This document shows positions 1 to 11,311 of a DNA stretch of 64,000 nt, piece by piece. Position 1 is the stretch's first letter. Every line of letters begins with the position of its first letter. The DNA is from Ifrita kowaldi (Eukaryota > Chordata > Aves > Passeriformes > Cinclosomatidae), in NCBI GenBank assembly GCA_013398055.1, contig VZRS01009483.1, forward strand, positions 1 through 64,000. Direction: 5' to 3'. The notes under the pieces were generated by a model that did not search any database, was not told where the DNA came from, and saw nothing but the letters and a program-made list of their open reading frames with translations. A program made the translations under genes and the position numbers.

Positions 1-215
1 GGCGGCGGTGTCGGGCAGCGCTGCCGGGCGCGCCCGCCTCGCCCCGCCGGGACGCGGCACCGCGCAGGAGCTGCCGCCGGACACGGGCAGCGACCGAGAG
101 CACTGGTGTGGCACTTTGGGAAAAGCGGCCAAAAATCCCTGATAAAGCAGCTGGTGGTGCTGGCGCGAGGCTGCGTTAAGCATATGGGTGTTACCCTGCC
201 AGCATAGCGAGCGTG
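1..215. promoter_or_regulatory. CpG island cut by the left edge (probable promoter or first exon)
   Basis: The first 105 bases are very GC-rich and carry roughly 20 CpG dinucleotides. A thinner scatter of CpG continues to about 215 and then falls to the sparse level of the rest of the window. Such density in an otherwise CpG-poor vertebrate sequence is typical of an unmethylated promoter or first exon. No TATA box, convincing start codon or splice donor is visible, so neither the direction of transcription nor the gene can be named. The island presumably continues beyond base 1. I infer that the rest of the window is either intron 1 of this gene or its upstream flank. Confidence 0.7.
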
Positions 216-3200
216 AAGTAATACAGTATTTCTGCCCCAAAGAAATGGTCCGGTTCTGCTCTTTGGGGTTTTGTTCACCTTCCACATATACAGGTGGATG
301 CTGCTGCAGAGAAGAAAGGCAAATCCAATGCTATGGAAAAGCAGGGCAGAAGGTGTGAGCAGCCGGGGAGTGCCCAGGTGCGGCACAGGAGTGCAGGGAG
401 TCGGAGGATTCCTGAGCAGCAGCGGCAGCAGCAGAGTGTCTCTGAGCAAGTGTCAGAGTGTCTTGGCAACAGTACAAGATGTCTGCAACTTTCCTTCACT
501 TATGCAGAAAACACGTCGTGTAGGCAGTGCAGTGGTGCGTGAACACAGCAGTGTAGGCTTGGGTTTGAAATATTTGCATTGAAAGTAAAAGCTTGTTTGG
601 TCGGTGTAGGGAGGCTGAAAATTTTGTGACAGAGGCTATGGCATTTCTCTCCCTGGCCATTAATTGGTTGTTACAAATCTGCAGTGCAGTAATTCTCTCT
701 CTCTTTTTTTTCCCCTTTCCCCCTCCTTTCCTCTCCTTCCAATTATTTATTCTAATAGTAATATTAGTTTTCAGTGGTGTAGAACATGAACTAGTTTCTT
801 TGGTAACCAAGTCGGTTACACACCCACACAAAGTTAGAATCTGCTAGGTGCAGACATTTTCTCTTTTAGAAAAGATGTGGGTTTTGAAAAGCACAGCAGT
901 AGGGCAGCAATATATGTCTCAGGGAGTTGTTTCAGAAGAAGTCCCATGTACCATATGCAGAATTATATGTAAGTCCTGATCTTTTGTTTACGCACGCATA
1001 TGGAACTTGAATATATTACCAATATATTGATTGCTCCTGTGACTTCAGGATTACATACTTCTTGTCCCAATATTTCATCCTTCCCACTTTCTCCCTCACT
1101 CCTACCCACTCATAGAGAATAGGTGGCTGTGAAAGAGCATGTGGTAAGGATCCAGCACAGGTGAATAAGCCTGCAAATACATGCTGCATTGCTTCTTAAT
1201 TTACTTTGTGCAAGTGAAAATTTGCCCCATTCTGTAATCTGCCCCCTGAATTCAGAGAGATGAAGTGCAGCGGCTTTTGTAGATAACTTCTTTTTAGGGA
1301 TTTAAGTAGAAAATTGACCTTTCTGTTTTGATTGGATTTTGAAAGCAAATAGGTACATGCAGGATTAAAACCAATTTGTGAATATGAATTGTAACAATTA
1401 ATGTGACTAATAATCCCTGTCATATTGTCTTGATCATGATCAGTAGTTTATAGCAGAAGCAGAAACTTTTAGACTTTTATTGCATTTTCTCTAGTGACAC
1501 GTCAAATCCTGACAAAATTAAAACATGTACATTTTAAAACATACTTCTCTTGTTCCTGTATATGAGGCAAGAAGGCACTAGTACCTGAGAACTGAAAGGT
1601 AGCTATAAACAGAGGCTGAGCCTGGCAAGGCCATTTCATTGCACTTGTCCAAATGATGTGTTAAAAAGGAAACAAACAATATACAGGGAAAAGTGAATTA
1701 GAAGTCTTACTTTCTTTCCTTTCCTGTTCTGAATCATCAGTTATAGTAGTAGGTACGTTTTTAGTTAAATACGGTTTTTATGCTAATGTAATGCCTTTTA
1801 ACTGCAGTTCTTCCAAAGGGAGAAAAGCCTGACACAAATACAGAGAGCACCTGAGAGTACTCTTATGCAGTACTTGTTATTTCATAATACCCCTTCCAGT
1901 GCTGCAACAAAGTACATAAAAGGCAGTGCAGTTCTGCACTAGAAAGCTGGAAAGGCTACGTTTCACAGTTTTCAGGAGCCTGATGAAGTTTGAGCTGGGT
2001 GGTATGCAGTAAGCACTTTTTACAGTACTGCATAGTTAAAATTTAATCCATTATAAATAAAAGGTAATGAAAACATTTATGGTAAAGAAACCCTAACTTG
2101 AAGCAAACTGACACTTATTTTTATCTCCCTGTGGGTCCCTTATTGTCATCCAATGGCCATATCACTTTCCTAAGCCTGCAGGGAATGTTTCCCTCTGGTC
2201 TTCTGCACATTCTGCTGTCTCCTCCTGGTGCCAGACAGTCCTTTCTGCAGCATCTTTCCCAGGCTCTTCCTGTCTCTCATTGCCATAGAGACAGTGTGTG
2301 CCTCTCAGAGTCACTGCAGAGATGTGCTCATTTGAGCCCAGGGATGGCTGGAGAAGGCAGGCTGTGGGCAGACCTGGAGGATTAGGGTGCCACGGAGAGC
2401 ATTTTGTGCCCAGGTCCTGATCTGTGTAGCCCTTTCAGTACAGAAGGGCAACAGACTCCGGAAATGCTCCACAAGTGAAATGAGCTCATGGGGTGCAGCC
2501 AAAAGGCCAAATCCCAATGCCCTGGGTCATCTGAGACATTTCTGTTAAAGATGATGCACAACCTTAATTCATATTCTCAGCAGTAACCAAAAGGATTCCT
2601 ATTTCTGGCCTGGTGATTCTGTGTGGTCCTGACCAAATGGTTTCTCTTATTTTCTTCTCTTCAGATTAAGGATATTATTTTCTTTCCTCCCTTTGTAGGG
2701 TGAGTGAGAGCCTAAAGCCATCATCCGACCTAATCTCCATGCACATCCACATTCCATATTTGCTCCAGAACACGGCAGTTGCAGCCCCTGAGCAATTCCA
2801 CAAGCTTGAGCACCTTTGGTGCCTTGCCATGGGCGTGTAGTCTCCTGCATCCTGTGTTGAGAGGCAGGTTCAGGCCCAGGTGCCTCAAGGCATGGTCCAT
2901 CACCGGGTATCCTCAGTCCTGCTTGTAGTAGGCAGGCACTTCGGGTCTAAAGTGCAGTTGGAGCAACAGGAATGTAGGTGCCAAATACTTGGTGACAGTG
3001 TTTACTGAGAGCAAGTATCAATTTAGTTCCAAAGTTGAAGTTGCTGTTGCAATAGGGGTGTACATGGTTACTCCTAGGGTGGGCAGCAGCTGTGGGGCAG
3101 AATGTTCTTTCTGCTGAACTGGTGCAAGCCCTCTCCCATGCTTGCATGTGGGAGAAGCAGTGGGAAAGAAATGGGGAGCAGGGTGAATCATGCCCCCACT

Positions 3201-6200
3201 TTCCCCACCTGGCCACGGCACTGGGGATGGTGGGGCAGCACACTGCACCAGGGACAGACCCAGAACATGAGGCATTTCTGTGTGCAGGCGTCTGGTGCAA
3301 AGACCCTTGTCCTGTGCTGGCCAAGCGTTGTCCCTGATGGTGAGACAAGGTTAACAAACATGCACTGAGGCTAATAAAGCTTGACTCTCAGTGGGGCTAA
3401 TTAGCTTCACTACAGCAAAATGGCAAAATGAGTGGCAGCTCTGCAGCTAAATCACTGGGCACAGTCCCATGCAGAGCTGCTCTGCTTGCCTTGTCTGTTT
3501 GGGGAGAATCTCCTATTCATGCAGCAGTGGCAGAGTCTCAAGGACAAGTTGCCATTGAGGAGCTGAGGTACCAAGGTGGTACCCATCATTATTGCTGTTT
3601 CTGAAATGATAGCAAAGGCCATAATTTACAGATACATTTTCGTATTGATATCCTAACACTTTCAGCCCTGATTTGCCCCATTTTCCTGCTCTCTCTATTT
3701 TCTCCATCTCTTCATGAAACGTGTCTTAGTCCACAACAGCTCTTAAAAATGCGTAAGGATATGTTAGCATGTGGGCTGCAATAAGCACTGCTGTTACTGA
3801 TGGTGAAGAGAAACCAGCTTGGAAGAAAACTTGATGTTAGGTGTACAAAGAAGATGAAGAAAGCCTGTGCCTACAAGGTGGATGAGCCAAGGGATGTCTA
3901 GGGTGGAAATAAATTGTCAAAAAAAGGAAGGGATGGGGGTCAGTTCCCCAGTTTTTATGCTCCCAGCCTTCTCTTGTGAATTAGGAACTGAAATTCATCA
4001 TACAGCCCTAATTTAGAAAAGCTCCAATGTGACCCTTTATTACTTTTGGGTTTGTGTCTACGTGCGTATGAATTTGCTTATTTACTGAAGCCAGAACAGT
4101 TGTCCTCACCTTGCACGTAAGGGATAGAGGATGTGGCTCACTTACCCTCAGTGTGTGGAATCCATCTGCACATCTGATCCCTGGGTCAGGCCTGGGTTTC
4201 CTTTTGTTTGGAGCTTCTCAGTGTTTAGGGTTGCTGAACCTGGAGTGAAAGTGCCTAATGTCACAAAGGCCTTATAAGAGCTTTACAGTGCTTTCATCAA
4301 AACTTGGATTAAGCTCATCATAGTGTCCTTTATGTGCTGCAAGTACGTTAACACACTTCTCTGAGACAGAGCCTGCTTCCATTACTCTGGTTCCTGTGGC
4401 ACACAGGAATTATTGCCTCCCAGAGAAGTGTTAAGTGAAATGTCGCCAGGGGATTATCACCTCCCTTTCCTGCATGGTTTTGCTAAACTGAGCAGGAGAA
4501 AAGGAGCTCCCACTGCCCTGCTAGGAAGCCTTGAGGAGGAACTCTGGTTTGTAGTTTCTTTTCAGTAAGGGGGGAAGAAACATTGTTTTGCTGTATGTCT
4601 TTCTGGTATGAAGGGCTGTTCCACAGCTCACTTCCAACACTTCTAGCTGCCTTTGTGGAAAACAAGGCATGGCCCAGGAAGATTCACCTAATGTGAGGCT
4701 TTTCCTCTCCCCATTTCCTCACATGCTTCAAACATGTCTCCAATGGAGTTTTACTGATCATACATAGCTTACAAGAACCAATGGTAAATTTAGTTACTTG
4801 TGCCTTTTGGGTTCATTGTATTTCTCATCTGCCAGCCTCTGCTGCCAGCACAAACAAGACCTTTTGATCTTGGAGTCTTTTTCTCACCCCGGTCACTCTC
4901 ATCTTCCCTACGATGAATGTGCTGTACTGTGAATTCTGGTTATTATTCACTGTGATCATTGCCTAATTGTGATTTATGCAAACCAGTGTTACCTCAGACA
5001 TGGTGTGTGTACTCCCTAGCTTGTGTACACACGGAGTTGACGGCATGATGAAAATAGTTGACGTTGATATTTTATGATAACTAATAAATTAATTAATCCT
5101 GGAACGTATTTCAGATGTGTAATGCTGTGGTGGCAGGTCATCATAAGATGCTTTCTACAGCAAATATAATACTTGGAACAAAGATACATTGATTCAGGCA
5201 GTGATATATTAAAAACTAATTGTGGTGCAATGCTAATGCCATTTTAAAAGGTTAAACATTGAAAACTGCATTTGAGCCAAGCTGAGGGACTTGCTTCCTC
5301 TTTAGCTTGCATTTTTTCCTTGTGCTCCCAAACACACAAGGCATCTGATGAACAGGAGTAAAGGTGCAGCCCCTGCCTGGGGAGGAGCCTGGGCAGGGCA
5401 CAGGGGGAGCAGTCCTGTCCTGGGGCTGGGGAGAGGACTGTGAGCCCCTGCACCACTTACTCCTGCCAGATATGGTCCCTCTTCTTGTCCTGAGAAAGGA
5501 TTATCAAACCTTTGTGGGAGAGATAAAGATCATAAGCAGGCAAGTAGATGTGAGGGAGGAGAGGAAGGGAGGTGGGGAAAGCAAGGATAACACCATTTCT
5601 CACTGTAGCATGAATGTATCTCGGGGTCCATTTAATTGCAGACTTTCTTCTTCCTCCCTGTCTTCACCCACCCACCTCCTCTCCAGATGACTTGAGTGGG
5701 AATTGGAAGTGCTTTGGGGGTGAACTGAATATTAAGGAGCATGTGGAGCAAAACACAAGAGCTTGGGAAGAGGCACCAGGTGTAGGGACACAACAGTCAG
5801 GTGTCCTAGGGTAGGTCTGCAGCTGAGGGTGGCTTTCAAGTAGAGCGCATAAAATCCTCCATCTAGACCTTTCTAGAATTGTGTCCAGGCGTACTTTATA
5901 GAGGAAAAATTAAGGATATTTAGGTTGGAGGTGTTGACAAGGCAGTGGTGATGGGGGCTGCACAAAAGGTCCATGTCACAGAGGGGGCAAGGAGGGGCAT
6001 GTGGGACCCACACTGCTGAAGGTACAGCTGAGGATTTTGAACCTGGCACCCACAGGGTGCAGGAAATTGCCTGCTTGTTGAGTTGTAGAACACACCTAGA
6101 AAACTTTGGCTTCTTGTAGAGCCTCCTGCGAGAGACTTTATATTCTGTGACTCAGCTCCCATAACTGCTAAAGAGAACGGCAGTGTATTTGTCAATGTCA

Positions 6201-6452
6201 GGGGAGTTAGCGCATCACTGCTGGAAAATTGCTGTGAGGTCTTTGGATGGACAGTACCACGAAAAGCACTTTAGTCAAAGAATCATTGTGAAAAACACTC
6301 AGCCTGGTATCTTACCATTTATGTTTTAAAACAGATTTTTTAATATCATATTCAGCAGAATGAGCTAGCATTGCTGTTAATTTAAAAGTGACTTGCAGTG
6401 TCTTTTCTGGTTTCATGATTTTAGAAAATGCCTGCTTTGTTTTGCATGTTGC
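216..6452. other. Single-copy non-coding sequence, no gene seen
   Basis: This stretch is AT-rich and has only short overlapping open frames in several phases. None has a recognisable domain or a convincing exon boundary. I saw no interspersed repeat here. The only compositional feature is the pyrimidine tract at 693-740, listed separately. It could be intron or intergenic sequence; nothing in it decides between these. Confidence 0.6.
693..740 (+). repeat. 48-base uninterrupted pyrimidine tract
   Basis: Every base from 693 to 740 is C or T, starting as CT dinucleotides and passing through T-rich and C-rich blocks. It lies about 500 bases from the CpG island. Long homopyrimidine runs can form triplex DNA or act as polypyrimidine binding sites in a transcript, but no AG acceptor with a supported exon follows closely. 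Confidence 0.8.
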
Positions 6453-6455
6453 TTC

Positions 6456-6456
<1 letters not shown>

Positions 6457-6492
<36 letters not shown>

Positions 6493-6532
6493 AATTTTTT
6501 TTTTTTTTTTTTTTTTTTTTNTTTCTTTTTTG
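6457..6532. repeat. Poly-T tracts with a one-base gap (N at 6521)
   Basis: A run of 26 T (6457-6482) is followed by seven A, then GGAAA, then a second run of 26 T (6495-6520), a single N at 6521 and more T-rich sequence. TTCC plus seven T at the left (6453-6463) is the reverse complement of seven A plus GGAA at 6483-6493, so the segment folds back on itself. The lone N and the equal run lengths suggest a poorly resolved homopolymer or a contig join. The true length here is uncertain. Confidence 0.8.
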
Positions 6533-9500
6533 ATTTCATGTTTGGGAGACATTGGGTTAGATCTTGATGAAAATTTAAGGGTTTTTTCCTAACATTGGCT
6601 TTTATCCTGTCAAGGAAAAAAGACAAATTATCAACATTAAAAAAAAAAAATTCTCATAGGAAAACAATGAAATAGGCATAAATACAGTTTCTGAATTATA
6701 TTTTTTCTAGTTTTTTTAGGCTGTTGAAAATGTTACTGTCATTCTTTACCCGAGCTAGAGCCAAATGTAGGTCTTGCAAGTAGTGGGAAAAGGCTGTTTT
6801 GTAACAGGGGAGGTGAGACTGCTCAGGAAAAATGTCCCAACCAAAGGTGGGCACGGACCAAAGGCTCACAGCAGGGGAATGTACCATTACAGTGAAACCC
6901 AGCCAAACTGCTTCAAAACATAAGCATTTTGTGTCAAAATAAAATACTTACATCTGAACTGGAGTAGAGTTAAAAGTTTTTGTGGTTGGTGAAAACAAAA
7001 AGTATCATCAGATATCCTCCTCCTCACCAGTTTTATTATGTAGGATCTGCATTAGCCACTAAAATATCTTTCCCAAATAAAACTTCTAGTTCATTTCTAG
7101 GTAGGGTGAATCCAAAATACAGTGGGTCTAGTGACTGTCTCTTAATCTCTCAAATGCTTTAATATAAATTGCTAGTTGCTACTGAGAACGAATGTGTTCT
7201 GAAGTGCTGGCTGGTAACAAGAAGGGATAATGTTATGAGAAGCAGTTTGCTAAATAACTTTGTACTTCAATGAGAAGTATTTTAATGTTACTTTACTCTT
7301 TCTATAATTTGTTCAAACTAAGTTGCATTTAATATTGTCTGTCATGATACAAGTCTCAAGTGACATCTATGCAACAAGGTGTTCAAATATCTATGTATGA
7401 GATATAAACCTATGTTTAAGAGAATTCGGTTAAATTTAAGACCCAGATTTTAGCCCCCAATATACAACACACTTTAAAAAAAAAAAATCTGAATTTTAAT
7501 TCTACCTACATGTTGTTGCTGAAAAACCAGAAGGAAAAAGTGGTTTTGACACCTAGAGTACACCTATAATGATTTAATTTGCTGCAGAGTCATCCATCAG
7601 CAAAATGATAACTAGCCAGCCCTTTTGTCAACAAAGCACTACAAAATTTATCACTTATGTTGGTAGGTAAACAAGAGAGTTAATGAACCAGAGACAAGTT
7701 GGTCATGATGGGCAAGAATTTAGGGATTCTGCATTGTCTTCTCCCCTGTTCATCCTTTCATACCTGTGCTATTTTGATTTGGCACCAATTTTACTCCTGT
7801 TTTACACTTGTCTTGTACTGCACTAAATAATTACACAAGGATGAAGAAAGTTGCAAATCAGGCTTGACATATTTCATAGAGCAAATTGCAGGAAGCATAG
7901 TTAGGACTGCTTAGATGCTTACCCTGGTTTTACAAATCATTTTTTATTTGACCTTTGACAATTAAATTTTCTATGTTTCTGTTTATCTAACTGTACTACC
8001 TCCTGGGGTGTTATTAGGTGTAATTTATCTATCACCCAGAATGGTCTTATAAAATATCTTGAGATCTCTGCTGAAAGAGACCAGTGCAAAATAAAATTTA
8101 GGAGGATAATTTAGCTGTTCAACTTGGTTTGTTCTCTCTTTGATATATTGAGTTTTATTAACAGAATTTTATCCAAAATGTTTAGCAAGTAGAGATGGAG
8201 AAAACCAGGAGAGGGTTATCAAGATCCTGGGTATTTAAAAAGATTAAAAATTTCAAGTAGTGGTTAATGGGTCTCTTTAGGCATGATATGACACTGAGTC
8301 TTTCAAAACAGCTTAAATAAATTAATATTTGCATTAATATGTATTACTCACCAAGGCGTTCTCAATGTTTCTAACTTGCAAGCCAACCATGAAAAAACAG
8401 ATAGAGTTTAAAAAAAGATCTGTAAATACTGCAAGTCAGAAAAGACAATTTCCAAGCTTTCTTCATATCTTTTAAATGAAAGTTTCAGTCACCTCAGAAG
8501 AAGTAGAATTTCCAAGGTACTTGTCTGAGCTCATGCATTTCTGTGACTGTAAGGTTTAAGATTGCAAGTCCTTACTTGAAGTAGGCAAAAAAGCTTTTTT
8601 TTTTTCTAGAAATTCTTTCTTGGATATACAACATCTTTCTTAGAATTGAATTTTCTAAGTAGAATAGTATTTTCTAATGAATTGAATTTTCTAAGTAGAA
8701 TAGTATTTTCTAATGAAGATTATTATTTTTGGTCAGAACAAATTTTGTCTAGACTACTGTGTAACAAACAATAAACTACAAATGCTGTCCAAAATAATAA
8801 ACTATAAACTCTGTGTGAAGTTTCGTCCACTGAAAACTATCCATTACTCTTTTTACACCAGCTCAAACTGGGAGGGTTTTGCAATGGCTGCCCCAAGAAG
8901 GTGAGAGCAGCTGGAAAACTAACCCCAAACTCATAGGTGCCAAGGGAGATCACTGCAGAATCTAGAGACATGATGAATATATGAAGCAAGGTGCAGGTGT
9001 TAATGCCAATTTTTTATTTTTTTATTAATTGGAAAAGTACCCCAGCATTATGGGACAGTCTGCTGGACATGTTACACTGGAAACAGATAATGGAGGAAGA
9101 ATGGGTATGCAGCCATCAGGGACAGCAGCTGTAGAAGGTGAAAGAACTAATATTTTATAATGAAGAAAGTATGGAGAAGTATGTATTGTACATAAAATGA
9201 CTCTAGACATGAGGTTTAGACTGCGTACCTTTTTCATTTAGAAATCAATCCTGCATGCTAAATTGCTGTGGTAACATAATTTCTTTCCTGATTAACAGGG
9301 CATTTCTCCCTCTTCAGAAGTCACAGCACTGAAAAAACCCCAACCAACAAACCCTTCGCTAACTGCAAAATGCTGTATTCTGGGATTTGGGGAACTTGCA
9401 GCTCCACCCAGGCAGCAGAGCTGGGAGCCCTGCTCGATGCCAGCTCAGGCTGCTGACCCAGCTTTTCTTCAGTGAGCACTGCAGCCCTTTTGCCTCCTAC

Positions 9501-11056
9501 TCCCAGCCCAAGCTGCAACCTAATAAGGTTATTTTCTCCTGCTGGCTGCAAAGAAAGAAAGCAATTGAAAGGGTGTCGTACCTATGCTGAAATACTTGTG
9601 AAGGGCTGGCATATTATGGGATAGGAGGGTCATTACAGTGCGTAGATTTAAGAAGATTATTAAACTGATGCAAAAGTGATTTTTGCACTTTGCTCATTCT
9701 CAGGCTGAAAGCACATCTTTATCTATAGATCTATCCTGGAAACATCATGGTTTGTCTTTAACAGGACCTTAATTTTGTCTGATTTCCAGTGAAAGTTCTC
9801 AAGCCCAGCAGATGAAGGTCTGATTCTCTGCCACCTCACACTATGGGTAGTCACTACATTTTGCAGAAAACACCCCTTTGTACCCTGCCATTCACCTTGG
9901 TGGCAGGATTTTTGGCTGGAGTATGGGCACCACCTTGTTCTACATTCTGCAAGGCAGTGGAGGTTCAGACCACAGGACGGGAGACACAGTTATGTTGCTG
10001 CTCTGTCCTCAGCATGGCATATTCTTTATTTCTCATCTTTTTCCCCTAAGCTGGGTGAAAAGTTGTCCAACTCGATATGAACTTCTATTCAACCATCACT
10101 AATTCTGGTTTAAGGGATACAAGTTATAGTGTCTCATGCTTTCTTTGGGGATACAAGCTTTGAGGGACAGGCAAGTAATAAATACTGTCCTTACAAGCTA
10201 GAAGCTTCTGAGTGTTGATGCTGCCAGGCTGCCACATTCTTAGAGGTATCATCACACCCTGGTGGCTGGTGCTCCTGTCTTGAGTGATTAGCCTACAGTG
10301 GGTGGTTGGACACAGGCAATTTCTTTTATTATATAGCTGTTCAATATAGGAGATAGTGGAGGCCTGAATTGCCATGGAATGAATGCACTTTTAACCCATC
10401 AGCTGACTCAGAATGAGGTAAATCTGTGGGTGGAACAGTGGGGTCCGTGAGCACAACACCAAGCCTGGTGAGGCTTTTGTGCTCTGTGCCAGGGCCCCTC
10501 ATGCAGGGTAATTCCAGCACAGGGGAAGCTGCTTTCCTGCTGGCTCACAATTCCCTTTCTATACACGACTCAGCTCATCATTATGCCTGGGTTTTTTTAT
10601 CAGCCAAGAAGTTGTAGGAAGTAAAACCCTTTGAAAAACAAAAAATACTCATCAATAGTTTATACATTGGTTGTGGAATAAATTATTTGTGAGCATCACT
10701 GCACTGCTCTGTTGGGAAGAGTTATAAGCCTCTGGCTTTGCTTACTAAGTCCTGGCCAAGCCTTCCTTGGTCGTTTCCATTCTCTCTGGCATTTCTTTTT
10801 CCCATTGCTTTATTCATAAGGAGATGATTTTTATCACTCTCTGCTCAGCAATAATGTGGTTCCTATCCTTCCTGCAAGAAGAAATTTCTTATTCTTTTTA
10901 TTACATATAATCATTCTTTCCTTAATTTATATCATGTCATGTATTATTCAGTGACATCTCTTGGCTCTGATTACAGGTTCTATATAATCTTACACACTTC
11001 AAAAATGATTGTTTAAATTACAATAAAATAATATCCAGCTCATTTATCTGCTGAAT
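6533..11056. other. Single-copy AT-rich non-coding sequence
   Basis: No gene, RNA or recognisable transposable element is visible. The stretch is strongly AT-rich between about 6900 and 8900 and holds only short homopolymers, for example T runs near 8598 and 9010, and the small tandem duplication at 8643-8714. Open frames are under 90 codons and look random. Confidence 0.6.
8643..8714. repeat. Perfect 36-bp tandem duplication, two copies
   Basis: The 36-base unit at 8643-8678, starting GAATTGAATTTTC, is repeated exactly at 8679-8714, and the next three bases begin a third copy. The copies show no differences, which suggests a recent slippage event or a polymorphic repeat. No open frame or motif of interest is created. 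Confidence 0.9.
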
Positions 11057-11073
11057 TTGTCTTTCATTTGCAG

Positions 11074-11311
11074 TTATCGGGGCCGATGTTTTATACAAAA
11101 GAACTTTCTTGAGGAGCCTTGCAGAGAGGTGGAGCTAATGTGCTGGGATTCCTTGAGAAAGACAAGGAAACAGCTCTGCAAGTACTACCTGCCTTGGGGG
11201 AGAGATGTTGAGGTTTGGAGAGAAATGGCACAGAATCTTCAATTCACTGGAGGCCTGAACCAGGATGCATTGAAGGCAGTGGGAGCAATGTCAAATGATG
11301 TCAAATTGTGA
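11074..11311 (+). other. Weak candidate exon with an open frame
   Basis: A pyrimidine-rich stretch ending TTTGCAG at 11073 makes a good-looking 3' splice acceptor. A frame is then open for about 80 codons to a stop at 11309-11311. The predicted peptide has a soluble, charged composition and no domain I recognise. The first bases after the acceptor contain two CpG, unusual for the surroundings. No splice donor is evident; a polyadenylation-type AATAAA occurs at 11976-11981, so it could be part of a terminal exon of a coding or long non-coding transcript. A chance open frame remains the more likely explanation. Confidence 0.12.

Noticed and set aside
1431..1442. 12-base palindrome TGATCATGATCA
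   Set aside because: Too short and isolated to imply function in 64 kb.
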